Counted from the first letter of the stretch, positions 17,689-25,394 are shown. The stretch is DNA of 64,000 bases from Achromobacter spanius (GCF_003994415.1 NZ_CP034689.1:1984001-2048000), one strand, 5' to 3'. Notes: generated by a model not told the origin, from the sequence alone. Made by a program: numbers and translations.

Positions 17689-18575
17689 AAGTAATCAAAC
17701 CTGTGGTGATAGGTCCGGCACAGCTCATCAGTTCGAGCGTGCCGGACAGTGATCTGCCTGCATACGATCCGGCAACCGACTATCCCCTGGGGGCGCACGT
17801 CCTCTTCGAATCGATCATCTACGAGTGCGTCCAGGCGCCAAACAAAAGTCATCAACCGGACTTGTCGCCGCTCTATTGGGCGGCGGCGGGGCCGACCAAC
17901 AAATGGCTCATGTTCGATAGCGAGGTCAGCACGCAGACGGTCGCGCCCAGTCCCCTGGCAGTTGTGGTCAAGCCGGGGATCACGAACAGCCTGGCGCTTC
18001 TGGAGCTGGGCGGCTCGCATTTGTCGGTGGTGGGTAGGGACGGCCCCGCAGGGCCCATCATCTACGAGCATTCTCGGTTGCTGGAGGGTTCGATTGTTTC
18101 GAACTGGTTTGAATACTTCTTTGAGCCGTTTATTCCGCTGTCCGAGGTTGTCCTAACGGATATTCCCGCATATGGAAGCCTGCATCTTGAGGTGACGATT
18201 AGTGCGCCAGGGGCCGATGCCGCGTGCGGCGCGATGATCTGTGGCACTGCCTATGAGGTCGGTGAAGTGGAGTATGGCGGTAGCGCCGGCATCATCGACT
18301 ACAGCCGCAAAGAGACTTCAGCGACTGGCGTCACGACGTTTCGGCGGCGGCGCTTCTCTCGTCGCATGTCTCATCGGCTTTGGGTCGATTCAGCTCGCTT
18401 CAACGCAGTCTATCGACTGCTGTCTGGCCTTCGCGCCACGCCATGCGTCTGGATCGGCACGGACGCGCAAGGGTATGGCCCGCTGACGATCTTCGGGTTT
18501 TACCGTGACTTCTCATTAGAAATCGCCTACCCACTGGTTTCTTTTTGCAGTTTGGAAATTGAAGGACTTACCTGA
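17685..18575 (+). CDS. tail tip / distal tail protein with binding module
   Basis: A 296-residue protein; its ATG overlaps the tape measure stop (ATGA). Residues about 25-65 (YDPATDYPLGAHVLFESIIY to SPLYWAAAGPTNKW) resemble the small aromatic-rich carbohydrate-binding fold seen in chitin-binding modules and phage tail tips. The rest is beta-rich with an Arg-rich patch (FRRRRFSRRM) and ends in SLEIEGLT. Its position right after the tape measure points to the distal tail, but the exact family is not recognised. Confidence 0.7.
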   Translation: MKVIKPVVIGPAQLISSSVPDSDLPAYDPATDYPLGAHVLFESIIYECVQAPNKSHQPDLSPLYWAAAGPTNKWLMFDSEVSTQTVAPSPLAVVVKPGITNSLALLELGGSHLSVVGRDGPAGPIIYEHSRLLEGSIVSNWFEYFFEPFIPLSEVVLTDIPAYGSLHLEVTISAPGADAACGAMICGTAYEVGEVEYGGSAGIIDYSRKETSATGVTTFRRRRFSRRMSHRLWVDSARFNAVYRLLSGLRATPCVWIGTDAQGYGPLTIFGFYRDFSLEIAYPLVSFCSLEIEGLT

Positions 18576-18576
18576 T

Positions 18577-20097
18577 ATGGCTATTACCAATCTTCCGACG
18601 CCGCCCAGTCGAAGTGATCCGGAGAATTTCCCGGAACGCGCCGACGCCTTTATGGCAGCGCTGCCGGGATTCGCGACGGAGGCTAATTTGCTACTTGAAC
18701 AGGCAAGTGAGGCTGCGATTGCGGCAGATGAAGACGCCTCAGTGGCGTCGGCCAGTAAAAATGCTGCGGCTGCGAGCCAGAACCAGGCGGCGCAGTCGGC
18801 GCAGGACGCTGATGCCTCCCGCCAAATTTCAGCCGAAAAGGCGGACGATGCCGAAGCAAGCGCGCAACTAGCTCAGCAGTGGGCTACCAAGATGGGCGCT
18901 CCGGTCGAGGGAGACGGGTTTTCGGCTAAGCACTATGCCAAACTTGCAGAGGCGGGGACGGGGTTGACCGTGTATTCGGCCGGGGATGTCCCATCTGAAA
19001 ATATCGGACCCATCTATATCAAGGGCCAAGGTGTTGCTGAATGGGATACCTTCGCTTCGCGTTACGAGGTGCGCTCCAAGATCGCAGTGGGCACGCCATC
19101 CTGGTGGCCGTTGCGGGTGTCCATTCCTGCCGGTCAAATCCCCCTGGACGGTCAAGTGGTAAGCCGTGCCACCTTTCCTGATCTCGCTGCCATGGTGATC
19201 GCAGGCACGCTACCTGTTGTGGCAGAGGCTGCTTGGCAGAGCGATCCCACGCAACGCGGCATGTACACGGTGGGCGACGGGTCGACCACCATTCGCGTGC
19301 CGGATATGAACGGCAAGTCGGCCGGGTCGCTTGGCGCGGTCTTCCGGCGCGGTGACGGGGCTATGTCGGCGGACACGAACGGTCTGATTCAGCGCGACGC
19401 TTTGCAAAACCTTACTGGGGCCATGACTACGCGAAGCGGGGCGGGCGGGGTAGGTGCGGTCGTGAGCAGCTCTGGCGCATTTCAAAGTGCGACCAAGGCT
19501 ACCGGCTCTGGCATCGGGTTCATTGCTTATGCGGCTGGAGACGGTGCGGGCGACCAAACCACGTTTGATGCATCCAGGGTCGCTCGAACTGCCGCCGAAA
19601 CGCGCCCACTGAACGTTGCCGGTGTTTGGACGGTGCATGCGTTCGGGGCCGTTGTGAACCCCGGCAGTGTGGACGCCGCGCAACTGGCTAGCGATTTGGC
19701 GGCTTTGGATGCCGAGTTTCAGACGCTGGTCGGCCAGATTGAATTCACCATCATCTACCCAAATGGCGGGAGCGAGGCGTCGCCTGCGAACATCGCGATC
19801 AACTCGCAGTATGTTCTTACCAATCCGTTCCCCGGCCATCACGTTATTTTAGAGCCGGAAGTGTTGTACGAAGGAAATTGGGGAAACCCCGGTTGGTGGA
19901 GCGGTGACGCCAACATGGCCGGCATACGCGCCACCATGCGCAACAACTCCATCATTCTTTCCACCGCAAAGAATGCGCTTGGAATCGGCTACCCGCTGGG
20001 CGGCGGGGCGTTCACTTATACCGGCTCCACTGGGATAGGTGTAGCTGGGTTGCCCGCCCGGATCAAAGTTTGGAAAGTTAAAGGGGCAGTAGCATGA
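18577..20097 (+). CDS. tail fibre protein with collar domain
   Basis: A 506-residue protein. The start at 18577 has GAAGGA upstream and follows the previous stop by one base. Residues about 40-110 are an Ala/Ser/Gln-rich coiled coil (AAAASQNQAAQSAQDADASR). A tail-collar-like module follows: IPAGQIPLDGQVVSRATFPD and STTIRVPDMNGKSAGSLGAV. The C-terminal 110 residues (from about VGQIEFTIIYPNGG) form a beta-rich module with many Asn/Gly, presumably the receptor-binding head. It would determine host range. Confidence 0.85.
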   Translation: MAITNLPTPPSRSDPENFPERADAFMAALPGFATEANLLLEQASEAAIAADEDASVASASKNAAAASQNQAAQSAQDADASRQISAEKADDAEASAQLAQQWATKMGAPVEGDGFSAKHYAKLAEAGTGLTVYSAGDVPSENIGPIYIKGQGVAEWDTFASRYEVRSKIAVGTPSWWPLRVSIPAGQIPLDGQVVSRATFPDLAAMVIAGTLPVVAEAAWQSDPTQRGMYTVGDGSTTIRVPDMNGKSAGSLGAVFRRGDGAMSADTNGLIQRDALQNLTGAMTTRSGAGGVGAVVSSSGAFQSATKATGSGIGFIAYAAGDGAGDQTTFDASRVARTAAETRPLNVAGVWTVHAFGAVVNPGSVDAAQLASDLAALDAEFQTLVGQIEFTIIYPNGGSEASPANIAINSQYVLTNPFPGHHVILEPEVLYEGNWGNPGWWSGDANMAGIRATMRNNSIILSTAKNALGIGYPLGGGAFTYTGSTGIGVAGLPARIKVWKVKGAVA

Positions 20098-20492
20098 ACG
20101 TATACGCACATCCCGGTGAAAGCCAGCAACAGATTGGGGGTGACTGCCCTCCAGGTTGGGTAGCCATGATTAGCCAACGTCCCGCCGATAGCTTCGTTGC
20201 GCGGGAAGACGGCCAATGGGCTGCCGCGCCTACCCCTATCCCGCAAGTCGTGAGCCGCTTCCAGGGCCGTGAGGCCATGTGGCAAACGCCGCACGGAGAA
20301 ACGACGCTGTTCGAAGCGGCCGAGGCCATCATCGATCACGAGGACACGCCGGCCATGTACCGCCGCGCATGGGCCGACTTGCAGGAGTTCCGGCGTGATA
20401 GCGAAATGCTGCGGGCCATCGCGGCATTACTCGGCCTGACTGGCGCCAACTTGGACGAGCTTTTCATTTTGGCTGCTGGCATCGAGGCATGA
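20094..20492 (+). CDS. tail fibre-associated protein
   Basis: A 132-residue protein whose ATG overlaps the fibre stop (ATGA). The N-terminal CPPGWVAMISQRPADSFVAR and later DHEDTPAMYRRAWADLQEFR resemble small proteins encoded right after tail fibres, some of which act as fibre assembly chaperones. The function is inferred from position only. Confidence 0.6.
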   Translation: MNVYAHPGESQQQIGGDCPPGWVAMISQRPADSFVAREDGQWAAAPTPIPQVVSRFQGREAMWQTPHGETTLFEAAEAIIDHEDTPAMYRRAWADLQEFRRDSEMLRAIAALLGLTGANLDELFILAAGIEA

Positions 20493-20520
20493 CGGGGCGG
20501 GGATGAGAACTTAGGCGGAT

Positions 20521-20598
20521 GTGCAGAAGCTTGAGGTCTGCGCACTCGCTGACTTGTATGAGCTTGATGCCTCGTCTATCGAACTGAACCGCCTATAG
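20521..20598 (+). other. possible 25-codon reading frame
   Basis: A GTG-started frame of 25 codons (ends SSIELNRL) lies between the fibre-associated gene and a terminator. There is no clear ribosome site and no recognisable motif. Otherwise this 170-base gap holds only the terminator, so I record it as a weak candidate. Confidence 0.15.
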
Positions 20599-20617
20599 CC
20601 GCACGTCGGCATCACAC

Positions 20618-20645
20618 AACCCCGCTTCGGCGGGCTTTTTTTTGT
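20618..20645 (+). terminator. intrinsic terminator before lysis genes
   Basis: CCCGC and GCGGG arms close a TTCG tetraloop, followed by a run of nine T after one C. It separates the tail genes from the lysis cassette, whose first ribosome site (GGGAGG, 20651-20656) comes immediately after. Confidence 0.88.
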
Positions 20646-20662
20646 CCAAACGGGAGGCAATC

Positions 20663-21136
20663 ATGCGCACCGTCTACAGGAGCAGTGCAACTATGGAACC
20701 AGGTACTACGGGGCTGGGAGGCCTCGCTGCCTTGAAAGTCGCAATGGCGTATGGCGCGCCGGCGGCGCTGGCGGCCCTGCTTGGGCTGCTAATCATGCCG
20801 CCACGATCCGTGCGCGAGTTCACTATCCGCACGATTTCGACGGTTTCTTGCTCGTTCATGTTCGGGCCGGCGCTTGCCGCAGGCGTTATCGCCTGGAAGC
20901 CGGGGCTGATGGACGCCATGATTTGGCTGGCGCAGCATGGCGCGGGCAGCGATGACGCGCTGCTGGCGAAGTTTTACGTGTTGGGGCCGAGCATGCTGCT
21001 GGCGGGGCTTCCCGCGTGGTGGGTATTGGGGGCGTACATGCGATGGATAGCAAGCATGCGCCAGAAGGGGCTGCTTGAATGGGTGGCCGAGGTCCGCGCG
21101 AAGATCTTGGGCGTGCGGCCTGGTGGGGAGGGGTGA
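20663..21136 (+). CDS. putative holin
   Basis: A 157-residue membrane protein. The start at 20663 follows GGGAGG by six bases; a TTG at 20642 is unlikely. Three hydrophobic segments are visible (about residues 25-45, 57-78, 108-128) with a basic, charged C-terminus (IASMRQKGLLEW). Its size, three-helix topology and position before the endolysin gene fit a class I holin that permeabilises the inner membrane. No family-specific motif was recognised. Confidence 0.75.
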   Translation: MRTVYRSSATMEPGTTGLGGLAALKVAMAYGAPAALAALLGLLIMPPRSVREFTIRTISTVSCSFMFGPALAAGVIAWKPGLMDAMIWLAQHGAGSDDALLAKFYVLGPSMLLAGLPAWWVLGAYMRWIASMRQKGLLEWVAEVRAKILGVRPGGEG

Positions 21137-21138
21137 TT

Positions 21139-21615
21139 GTGGATCTGAAGACGATTACGGACGACGCGATCACGCCCGCGTTGGCACTGCTGCCGGCCAA
21201 GATGGACACGCCGGTCGCGAGGGTCATGCTGCTGGCGATTGGCTTGCAGGAAAGCCGCTTCGTCTATCGCCGGCAGATCGGTGGTCCGGCGCGCGGGTTC
21301 TGGCAATTCGAGAAGGGCGGCGGGGGGCGTGGCGTCCTGCTGCATACCAGCACGCGCGAGCATGCGCAGACGGTGTGCAAGGCGCGCAGCGTTCCGGCGA
21401 CTGCTGATGTGGTGTACGAGGTGTTGGACAAGGACGACGTGCTGGCGGCGGCGTTCGCGCGGTTGCTGCTGTGGTCCGATCCCAAGGCGCTGCCGTCGAT
21501 CGGCGATGTAGACGCCGCCTGGGCGCTGTATCAGCGCACCTGGCGCCCTGGAAAGCCGCACCCGAAAGCCTGGCCAGACCTCTACCGCCAGGCCGTCGCC
21601 GAGGTGGTGCCATGA
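21139..21615 (+). CDS. endolysin, lysozyme/transglycosylase-like
   Basis: A 158-residue protein. The GTG start at 21139 is preferred because GGGGAGGGG lies just upstream; no ATG is suitably placed. LLAIGLQESRFVYRRQIGGP followed by ARGFWQFE has the shape of a goose-lysozyme or lytic transglycosylase fold, with the Glu of QES as likely catalytic acid. The C-terminus (DAAWALYQRTWRPGKPHPKA then WPDLYRQAV) is typical of phage lysins of this type. No signal sequence is seen, so release through the holin is expected. The stop overlaps the Rz start. Confidence 0.75.
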   Translation: MDLKTITDDAITPALALLPAKMDTPVARVMLLAIGLQESRFVYRRQIGGPARGFWQFEKGGGGRGVLLHTSTREHAQTVCKARSVPATADVVYEVLDKDDVLAAAFARLLLWSDPKALPSIGDVDAAWALYQRTWRPGKPHPKAWPDLYRQAVAEVVP

Positions 21616-22130
21616 ACCCGCTGGCCAAGCTGACGGGCGCATTGATGGGCTGGAAGGGGTACGCGGCGGCTCTGTTGGTGGGCGCCATCGTTGCCGGTGG
21701 CGCGGCGTGGAGGGTTCAGGGCTGGCGGTACGGCGCTGAGATTGCCGAGATGAAGGCCGATCAGTCGGCCCGCATCGCCGAGTCCCAGCGCCAGGCGCGC
21801 GAAATCCTGGAGCGCCGCGTGGCCGAGGTTGGCCAAATCAACGAACGGAATGCGAAGGCCGAATGGGCCGCTTATGGAGGTATGCGCAATGCGCAAGTAC
21901 AAGACGACGGCCTACGGGCTGATGTTGATGCTGGGCGCCAGCGGCTGCACGTCGTTGCCAGTTGCCCCGCCTCCAGCGGTGGAGTGCCCAAAGCCCGAGC
22001 CGGCTCCGGCCTGGGTGATGGAACCCGCGCCGAACTTGATCCAGCTGCTCGACCGGATTATTTCGCCCTCAGGGCAGGAATCCAGCAAGTGACTGCGCAA
22101 TTGGATGCATGTCAGGCGCGTATACGCTAA
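21612..22130 (+). CDS. Rz-like inner-membrane spanin
   Basis: A 172-residue protein. An N-terminal transmembrane segment (YAAALLVGAIVAGGAAW, about residues 17-33) is followed by a periplasmic coiled coil (IAEMKADQSARIAESQRQAR and on). The start at 21612 overlaps the endolysin stop. This is the layout of i-spanins, which together with an outer-membrane lipoprotein fuse the two membranes at the end of lysis. The partner Rz1 is encoded within this gene in the +1 frame. Confidence 0.85.
   Translation: MNPLAKLTGALMGWKGYAAALLVGAIVAGGAAWRVQGWRYGAEIAEMKADQSARIAESQRQAREILERRVAEVGQINERNAKAEWAAYGGMRNAQVQDDGLRADVDAGRQRLHVVASCPASSGGVPKARAGSGLGDGTRAELDPAARPDYFALRAGIQQVTAQLDACQARIR
21889..22092 (+). CDS. 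Rz1-like outer-membrane spanin, nested in Rz
   Basis: A 67-residue lipoprotein in a different frame fully inside the Rz gene. The start MRKYKT, hydrophobic LMLMLGAS and lipobox Cys (GASGC, Cys20) are followed by a proline-rich stretch (PVAPPPAVECPKPEPAPAW). That combination and the nesting are the classical Rz/Rz1 arrangement. GGAGG lies 15-11 bases before the ATG. Confidence 0.88.
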   Translation: MRKYKTTAYGLMLMLGASGCTSLPVAPPPAVECPKPEPAPAWVMEPAPNLIQLLDRIISPSGQESSK

Positions 22131-22226
22131 CGCGGGGCCATTCATTATTTTGGGCGCATGATCTCGGAGCATTAACACGTTGGATTGAGGGCACTCGCCC
22201 GTTTCAGAGTGCGCGCTATACCGTCC

Positions 22227-22346
22227 ATGAACCTTGAAAATACACTCTCGCTGCTCTCCCTGACCGTCGCCGTATGCGACCTGGCCTTCGTGCTGCTAGA
22301 CCGAGCCGCAGCAAAAAGGCGCAAACTGCGCCGCAAGAAAAAATAG
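22227..22346 (+). CDS. possible 39-aa basic membrane protein
   Basis: An ATG-started frame encodes one hydrophobic segment (LSLLSLTVAVCDLAFVLLD) followed by a very basic tail (RAAAKRRKLRRKKK). The composition is unlike random phage DNA and fits a small single-pass protein with its C-terminus in the cytoplasm. No good ribosome site is visible. It lies in the 400-base gap between the spanins and the restriction cassette, which otherwise shows only short inverted repeats. Confidence 0.35.
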   Translation: MNLENTLSLLSLTVAVCDLAFVLLDRAAAKRRKLRRKKK

Positions 22347-22499
22347 CCATAGGCTGCTACCCGTGAAGTCGCAGCGACGTTGATCGTTGTTGCGGCTTCC
22401 TACGCTCGCGTTTCATCACATCCTGAAGGCTTGAATACGAGTTTCCAGCGGAGCGTGTCGCAAAACTTAGAACTTATGCGACGTTTGGTGGCTTTTTTT

Positions 22500-22519
22500 G
22501 GATACACAAATGTGTATCC
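22500..22519. promoter_or_regulatory. 9-2-9 inverted repeat, probable operator
   Basis: GGATACACA and TGTGTATCC arms flank AA, ending 18 bases before the ATG (22538) of the ribbon-helix-helix gene. A TACTAT box at 22526-22531 could be the -10. A self-regulating RHH protein binding here is the simplest reading. Another inverted repeat (GTCGCA, 22457-22462, with TGCGAC, 22477-22482) lies just upstream. Confidence 0.6.
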
Positions 22520-22537
22520 ATGGGGTACTATCACCCT

Positions 22538-22756
22538 ATGTCGAGCAAAGACGCTGGCCTACGCATTCGTGTTGAAAGAGAACTCCGAGAGGCGTTCCAA
22601 GGAGCTTGCTTGGCTGAAAACAGGAGTGCGTCGGAAGTGCTGCGCGAGTTCATGCAGGCATTCGCCGACCGGAACCAAGGCGGCTTGCAGCCCGATATGT
22701 TCGCAGCACCAGCGGCCAGGAAGCCGCGTCAATCAATCAAGAGAAAAGCGATATGA
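22538..22756 (+). CDS. ribbon-helix-helix DNA-binding protein
   Basis: A 72-residue protein. The start at 22538 is chosen over ATG 22520, which abuts the operator repeat. LRIRVERELREAFQGACLAE then NRSASEVLREFMQAFA is a clear RHH pattern: a beta strand with alternating charged residues, helix A, an NRSASE turn and helix B. The C-terminus is basic (ARKPRQSIKRKAI). Its stop overlaps the methylase ATG (ATGA), so it belongs to the restriction-modification operon and may be its controller. This differs from the usual helix-turn-helix C proteins of such systems; an antitoxin origin is also possible. Confidence 0.8.
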   Translation: MSSKDAGLRIRVERELREAFQGACLAENRSASEVLREFMQAFADRNQGGLQPDMFAAPAARKPRQSIKRKAI

Positions 22757-23985
22757 GCCAATTTAATTCTTTGGAAGGGCGCTTGACCTCGCTCGACTTG
22801 TTTGCAGGTGCGGGCGGACTGTCCGAAGGATTGCGCGAAGCCGGGTTCACTTCGCTTTACGCAAACGAGATTTCCCCGCGCTATGCGCAGACCTACGCGG
22901 CCAACCATCCAGCCACGCAGGTCGATAGCCGGGACATTCGCGAGGTCGATGCACGCAAAGTCCGAAAACTATTGGGCTTGAAGCGGGGCGAATTGGATTT
23001 GATCGCCGGTGGCCCGCCCTGCCAGGGCTTTTCGATCAACGCGCCCAAGCGTTCCACCGATGATTCACGGAACCACCTGTTCCGCGAATACCTGCGGTTT
23101 GTTACTGAATTTCAGCCGCGAGCGGTCTTGATCGAGAACGTCCCTGGCATGGTGTCGTTTGAAGGCGGCGCAACGCTGGATGCGATCCTGGAATCATTGA
23201 AGCAGCTCGACTACGACGCCGACGTGCGGATTCTGTACGCGCCGCATTACGGTGTGCCGCAAACCCGGTGGCGCACGATCATCCTTGGCAGCCGTTGCGG
23301 CGTCGATCCCACGGCGCTATTCCCGGAACCGCTGCGCCAAGCCCCAGTTCGAGTGAATTTCACCTCTCAATTCGCCGGGAAAAACTTGGTGAACTTGCCA
23401 CGCTCCTTGGAATTGCCGTCACACGTCACGGTCAAAGATGCCATTGGCGACTTGCCGGCCCTGCACAACGGCGAGATTGGCGAGCAGGTCAAAGACTACC
23501 GGCACTCGGCGGATAATCCGTATCAACAATTGATGCGGGTGGGTTCAACTGGTGTGACGTGTCACGAAGCAGCACGGTTGAGCAAGATCAACCTTGAACG
23601 CATGACGCACATTCCGCAGGGCGGGAACTGGACGGATATTCCCGATGCCCTGTTGCCGCGCGGGATGCGCATGGCGCGGCGCAGTGATCACACGAAACGT
23701 TACGGTCGGGTCAATCCTGATGGCCTCGCGTCCACCATCCTGACCAAGTGCGATCCACATTGGGGCGCTTACTTCCATTACGAGCAAGACAGAACCTTTA
23801 CCGTGCGCGAAGCGGCACGCATCCAGTCCTTCCCTGACACCTACGTTTTCTGCGGATCGCGGGTTGAGCAATACGAACAGGTAGGTAACGCCGTGCCGCC
23901 GCTGCTGGGCGCAGCCGTCGGGCGAGCTATCGCCCATGCGCTGGGGAATGTCCGCAAGACCGAGCGCAAAGTAAGGGTGGCGTAG
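22753..23985 (+). CDS. DNA (cytosine-5-)-methyltransferase
   Basis: A 410-residue m5C methylase with motifs in canonical order: motif I DLFAGAGGLSEGL (15-27), motif IV with the catalytic Cys90 in GGPPCQGFS, motif VI IENVPGM (127-133), motif VIII YGVPQTRWRTIIL, a target-recognition region of about 150 residues, then motif IX near ARIQSFP and motif X YEQVGNAVPPLLGAAVGRAI. It overlaps the RHH gene upstream and shares one base with the nuclease gene downstream (TAGTG). It would protect the prophage-bearing genome from the cognate nuclease. The target sequence cannot be read from the protein. Confidence 0.93.
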   Translation: MSQFNSLEGRLTSLDLFAGAGGLSEGLREAGFTSLYANEISPRYAQTYAANHPATQVDSRDIREVDARKVRKLLGLKRGELDLIAGGPPCQGFSINAPKRSTDDSRNHLFREYLRFVTEFQPRAVLIENVPGMVSFEGGATLDAILESLKQLDYDADVRILYAPHYGVPQTRWRTIILGSRCGVDPTALFPEPLRQAPVRVNFTSQFAGKNLVNLPRSLELPSHVTVKDAIGDLPALHNGEIGEQVKDYRHSADNPYQQLMRVGSTGVTCHEAARLSKINLERMTHIPQGGNWTDIPDALLPRGMRMARRSDHTKRYGRVNPDGLASTILTKCDPHWGAYFHYEQDRTFTVREAARIQSFPDTYVFCGSRVEQYEQVGNAVPPLLGAAVGRAIAHALGNVRKTERKVRVA

Positions 23986-24887
23986 TGGCGGGAAAGATTT
24001 GGGAGTTTTTCGGCTATCGCTCCGATGACCACTCTCCGGCGGCAGTGGCCGCAGCGACGGACAAGCAATGCCCCTATTTGTCCGAAGTGTGCGAAAAGCG
24101 GTTGAGTGACGGGGCCATCGCTGGCGTTTGCACCATCAAGCCGGTGACTTCCGGCCCGGTTATTTGCTGTCCTATCCGCTTGTACGCGGACAATTACCGC
24201 GCCCTGTACGACGTGGCGAAGATCGCGTTTGACGACGATTTAGAGCTGATCGCGGGCCGGCAAGCATCAGCGCGGGCGCGGGAGAAACAAGCACCGGTCG
24301 TAGCCGTTTTCGGAAAACGCTGGAGCGGCGAATTGCGCTTGCCGCAAAAGGACGGCGCGGGCAGTTACTTCGTAGATTGGGTGCTGGCATTGCTTGATGC
24401 CAATGGCAAACTGAAAGAGTTCGTCGCCGTCGAAGTTCAGACCATCGACACAACGGGCAACTACCGCAACGGTAGGGAAGCCTTGCTCACGCCGGAACGC
24501 ACAAACCCGGCAATAACGGCGGGCTTGAATTGGGAAAACGTCAACAAGCGCATCCTTCCCCAACTGATCTACAAAGGCCAGGTGCTGCAACGTGAAGCGT
24601 TGTGCCGGAAAGGTTTATTCTTCGTCTGTCCGCAACCTGTTTACACGCGGATCATGGCCCGCCTTGGTGGGGTCGGTGGTTTGATCCGTTATGCCTTGCA
24701 ACCGGCGTCGATCACGTTTCTTGCCTATGAGCACGAAGAAGCAGGCATCATCGACGGGGCCACGGTGCCGCTGAAAGCACTGCCGCCACATTCGACCACG
24801 GTTTACAAGGTTCAAGAGGCGTTCAATAACGTCACCTTGCCAGATGAAAACGTCTATAAAACCGCTATTGAGGCCGCACTAGGCTGA
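23985..24887 (+). CDS. NotI-family type II restriction endonuclease
   Basis: A 300-residue protein starting with GTG at 23985, overlapping the methylase stop by one base. Cysteines at 29, 36, 49, 61 and 62 fit the iron-binding Cys4 fold known from NotI. The core has Asp131 (YFVDWVLALLDANGKLKEF) and E150-V-Q152, an E-X-Q arrangement as I recall for the NotI active site in a PD-(D/E)XK fold. NotI is an eight-base cutter; whether this enzyme has the same site is unknown. As the third gene of an RHH-methylase-nuclease operon after the lysis genes, it is prophage cargo for defence or maintenance. Confidence 0.82.
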   Translation: MAGKIWEFFGYRSDDHSPAAVAAATDKQCPYLSEVCEKRLSDGAIAGVCTIKPVTSGPVICCPIRLYADNYRALYDVAKIAFDDDLELIAGRQASARAREKQAPVVAVFGKRWSGELRLPQKDGAGSYFVDWVLALLDANGKLKEFVAVEVQTIDTTGNYRNGREALLTPERTNPAITAGLNWENVNKRILPQLIYKGQVLQREALCRKGLFFVCPQPVYTRIMARLGGVGGLIRYALQPASITFLAYEHEEAGIIDGATVPLKALPPHSTTVYKVQEAFNNVTLPDENVYKTAIEAALG

Positions 24888-24935
24888 CGGTCGCTTTCGA
24901 GAAAATGGGAAGACGTGAGTAACGAAATCGCCACC

Positions 24936-25013
24936 ATCTGTCTGCACGGTGTCCCACACCACATCAAGGTTGATGTTGAAGTAGCCGTGGGCGATGCGCA
25001 GCGTGGTCACTCC
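24936..25013 (-). pseudogene. HepT-like (DUF86) C-terminal relic
   Basis: On the minus strand a short stretch reads LRIAHGYFNINLDVVWDTVQ, the C-terminal signature of HepT/DUF86 toxin RNases (R-x4-6-H then a Y-F and W-x3-Q block). The frame has no HepT sequence upstream and no suitable start, so only a fragment remains. The plus-strand frame over this stretch (24915-25241) is low-complexity and was not called. Confidence 0.55.
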
Positions 25014-25136
25014 AACGAAAGCGCCCCAAGCCGTAAGGGGGGCTGGGGCGCAGTGCCACCCAAGGCAGGACAAGTGCAAAGGCAGCAGAGCCAGCGTAGC
25101 ACGGAAGACCGGGTGACGGCCCCGCGTGGCGACGCA

Positions 25137-25394
25137 TCAGTCCAAGTCGAACAGGGCGCGGTCAGCAGGCCGGGACACGTAGTCGTCCATCATTTGCCGA
25201 AAGTCGGCCTCGTCCCAGTCACCGCGGTCCAAGCGGCGTAGGATCGCTTCCCCCGCCAGCATAGCCTTCCGCTCAAGGTCTGCCCGGATCTGCTTGTAGG
25301 CGGAACGCCGCTCTTTGTCAGCTGCCTTGCGGGCCGCCTTCATTTCCTTGAGTTTTTCGTCGGTTGCGGTCAAGCGCTTTTTCAGTAGATCCAT
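25137..25394 (-). CDS. small charged helical protein, mobilisation-like
   Basis: An 85-residue minus-strand protein. Its first 45 residues are strongly charged and helical (KLKEMKAARKAADKERRSAY), probably a coiled coil, and it ends in SRPADRALFDLD. I have seen similar endings in small proteins annotated near relaxase genes, but no relaxase is present here, so the function is open. It is the only minus-strand gene in the prophage part and sits next to a toxin relic and the attachment site, which suggests a separately acquired or host-derived fragment. Confidence 0.5.
   Translation of the reverse strand: MDLLKKRLTATDEKLKEMKAARKAADKERRSAYKQIRADLERKAMLAGEAILRRLDRGDWDEADFRQMMDDYVSRPADRALFDLD

Noticed and set aside
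22380..22766. Plus-strand open frame overlapping the RHH operator and gene
   Set aside because: Runs through the inverted repeats in a different frame from the RHH gene and encodes no recognisable domain.
24915..25241. Plus-strand open frame of 108 codons after the nuclease gene
   Set aside because: Low-complexity product; the minus strand explains the segment better (HepT relic and the 85-residue protein).
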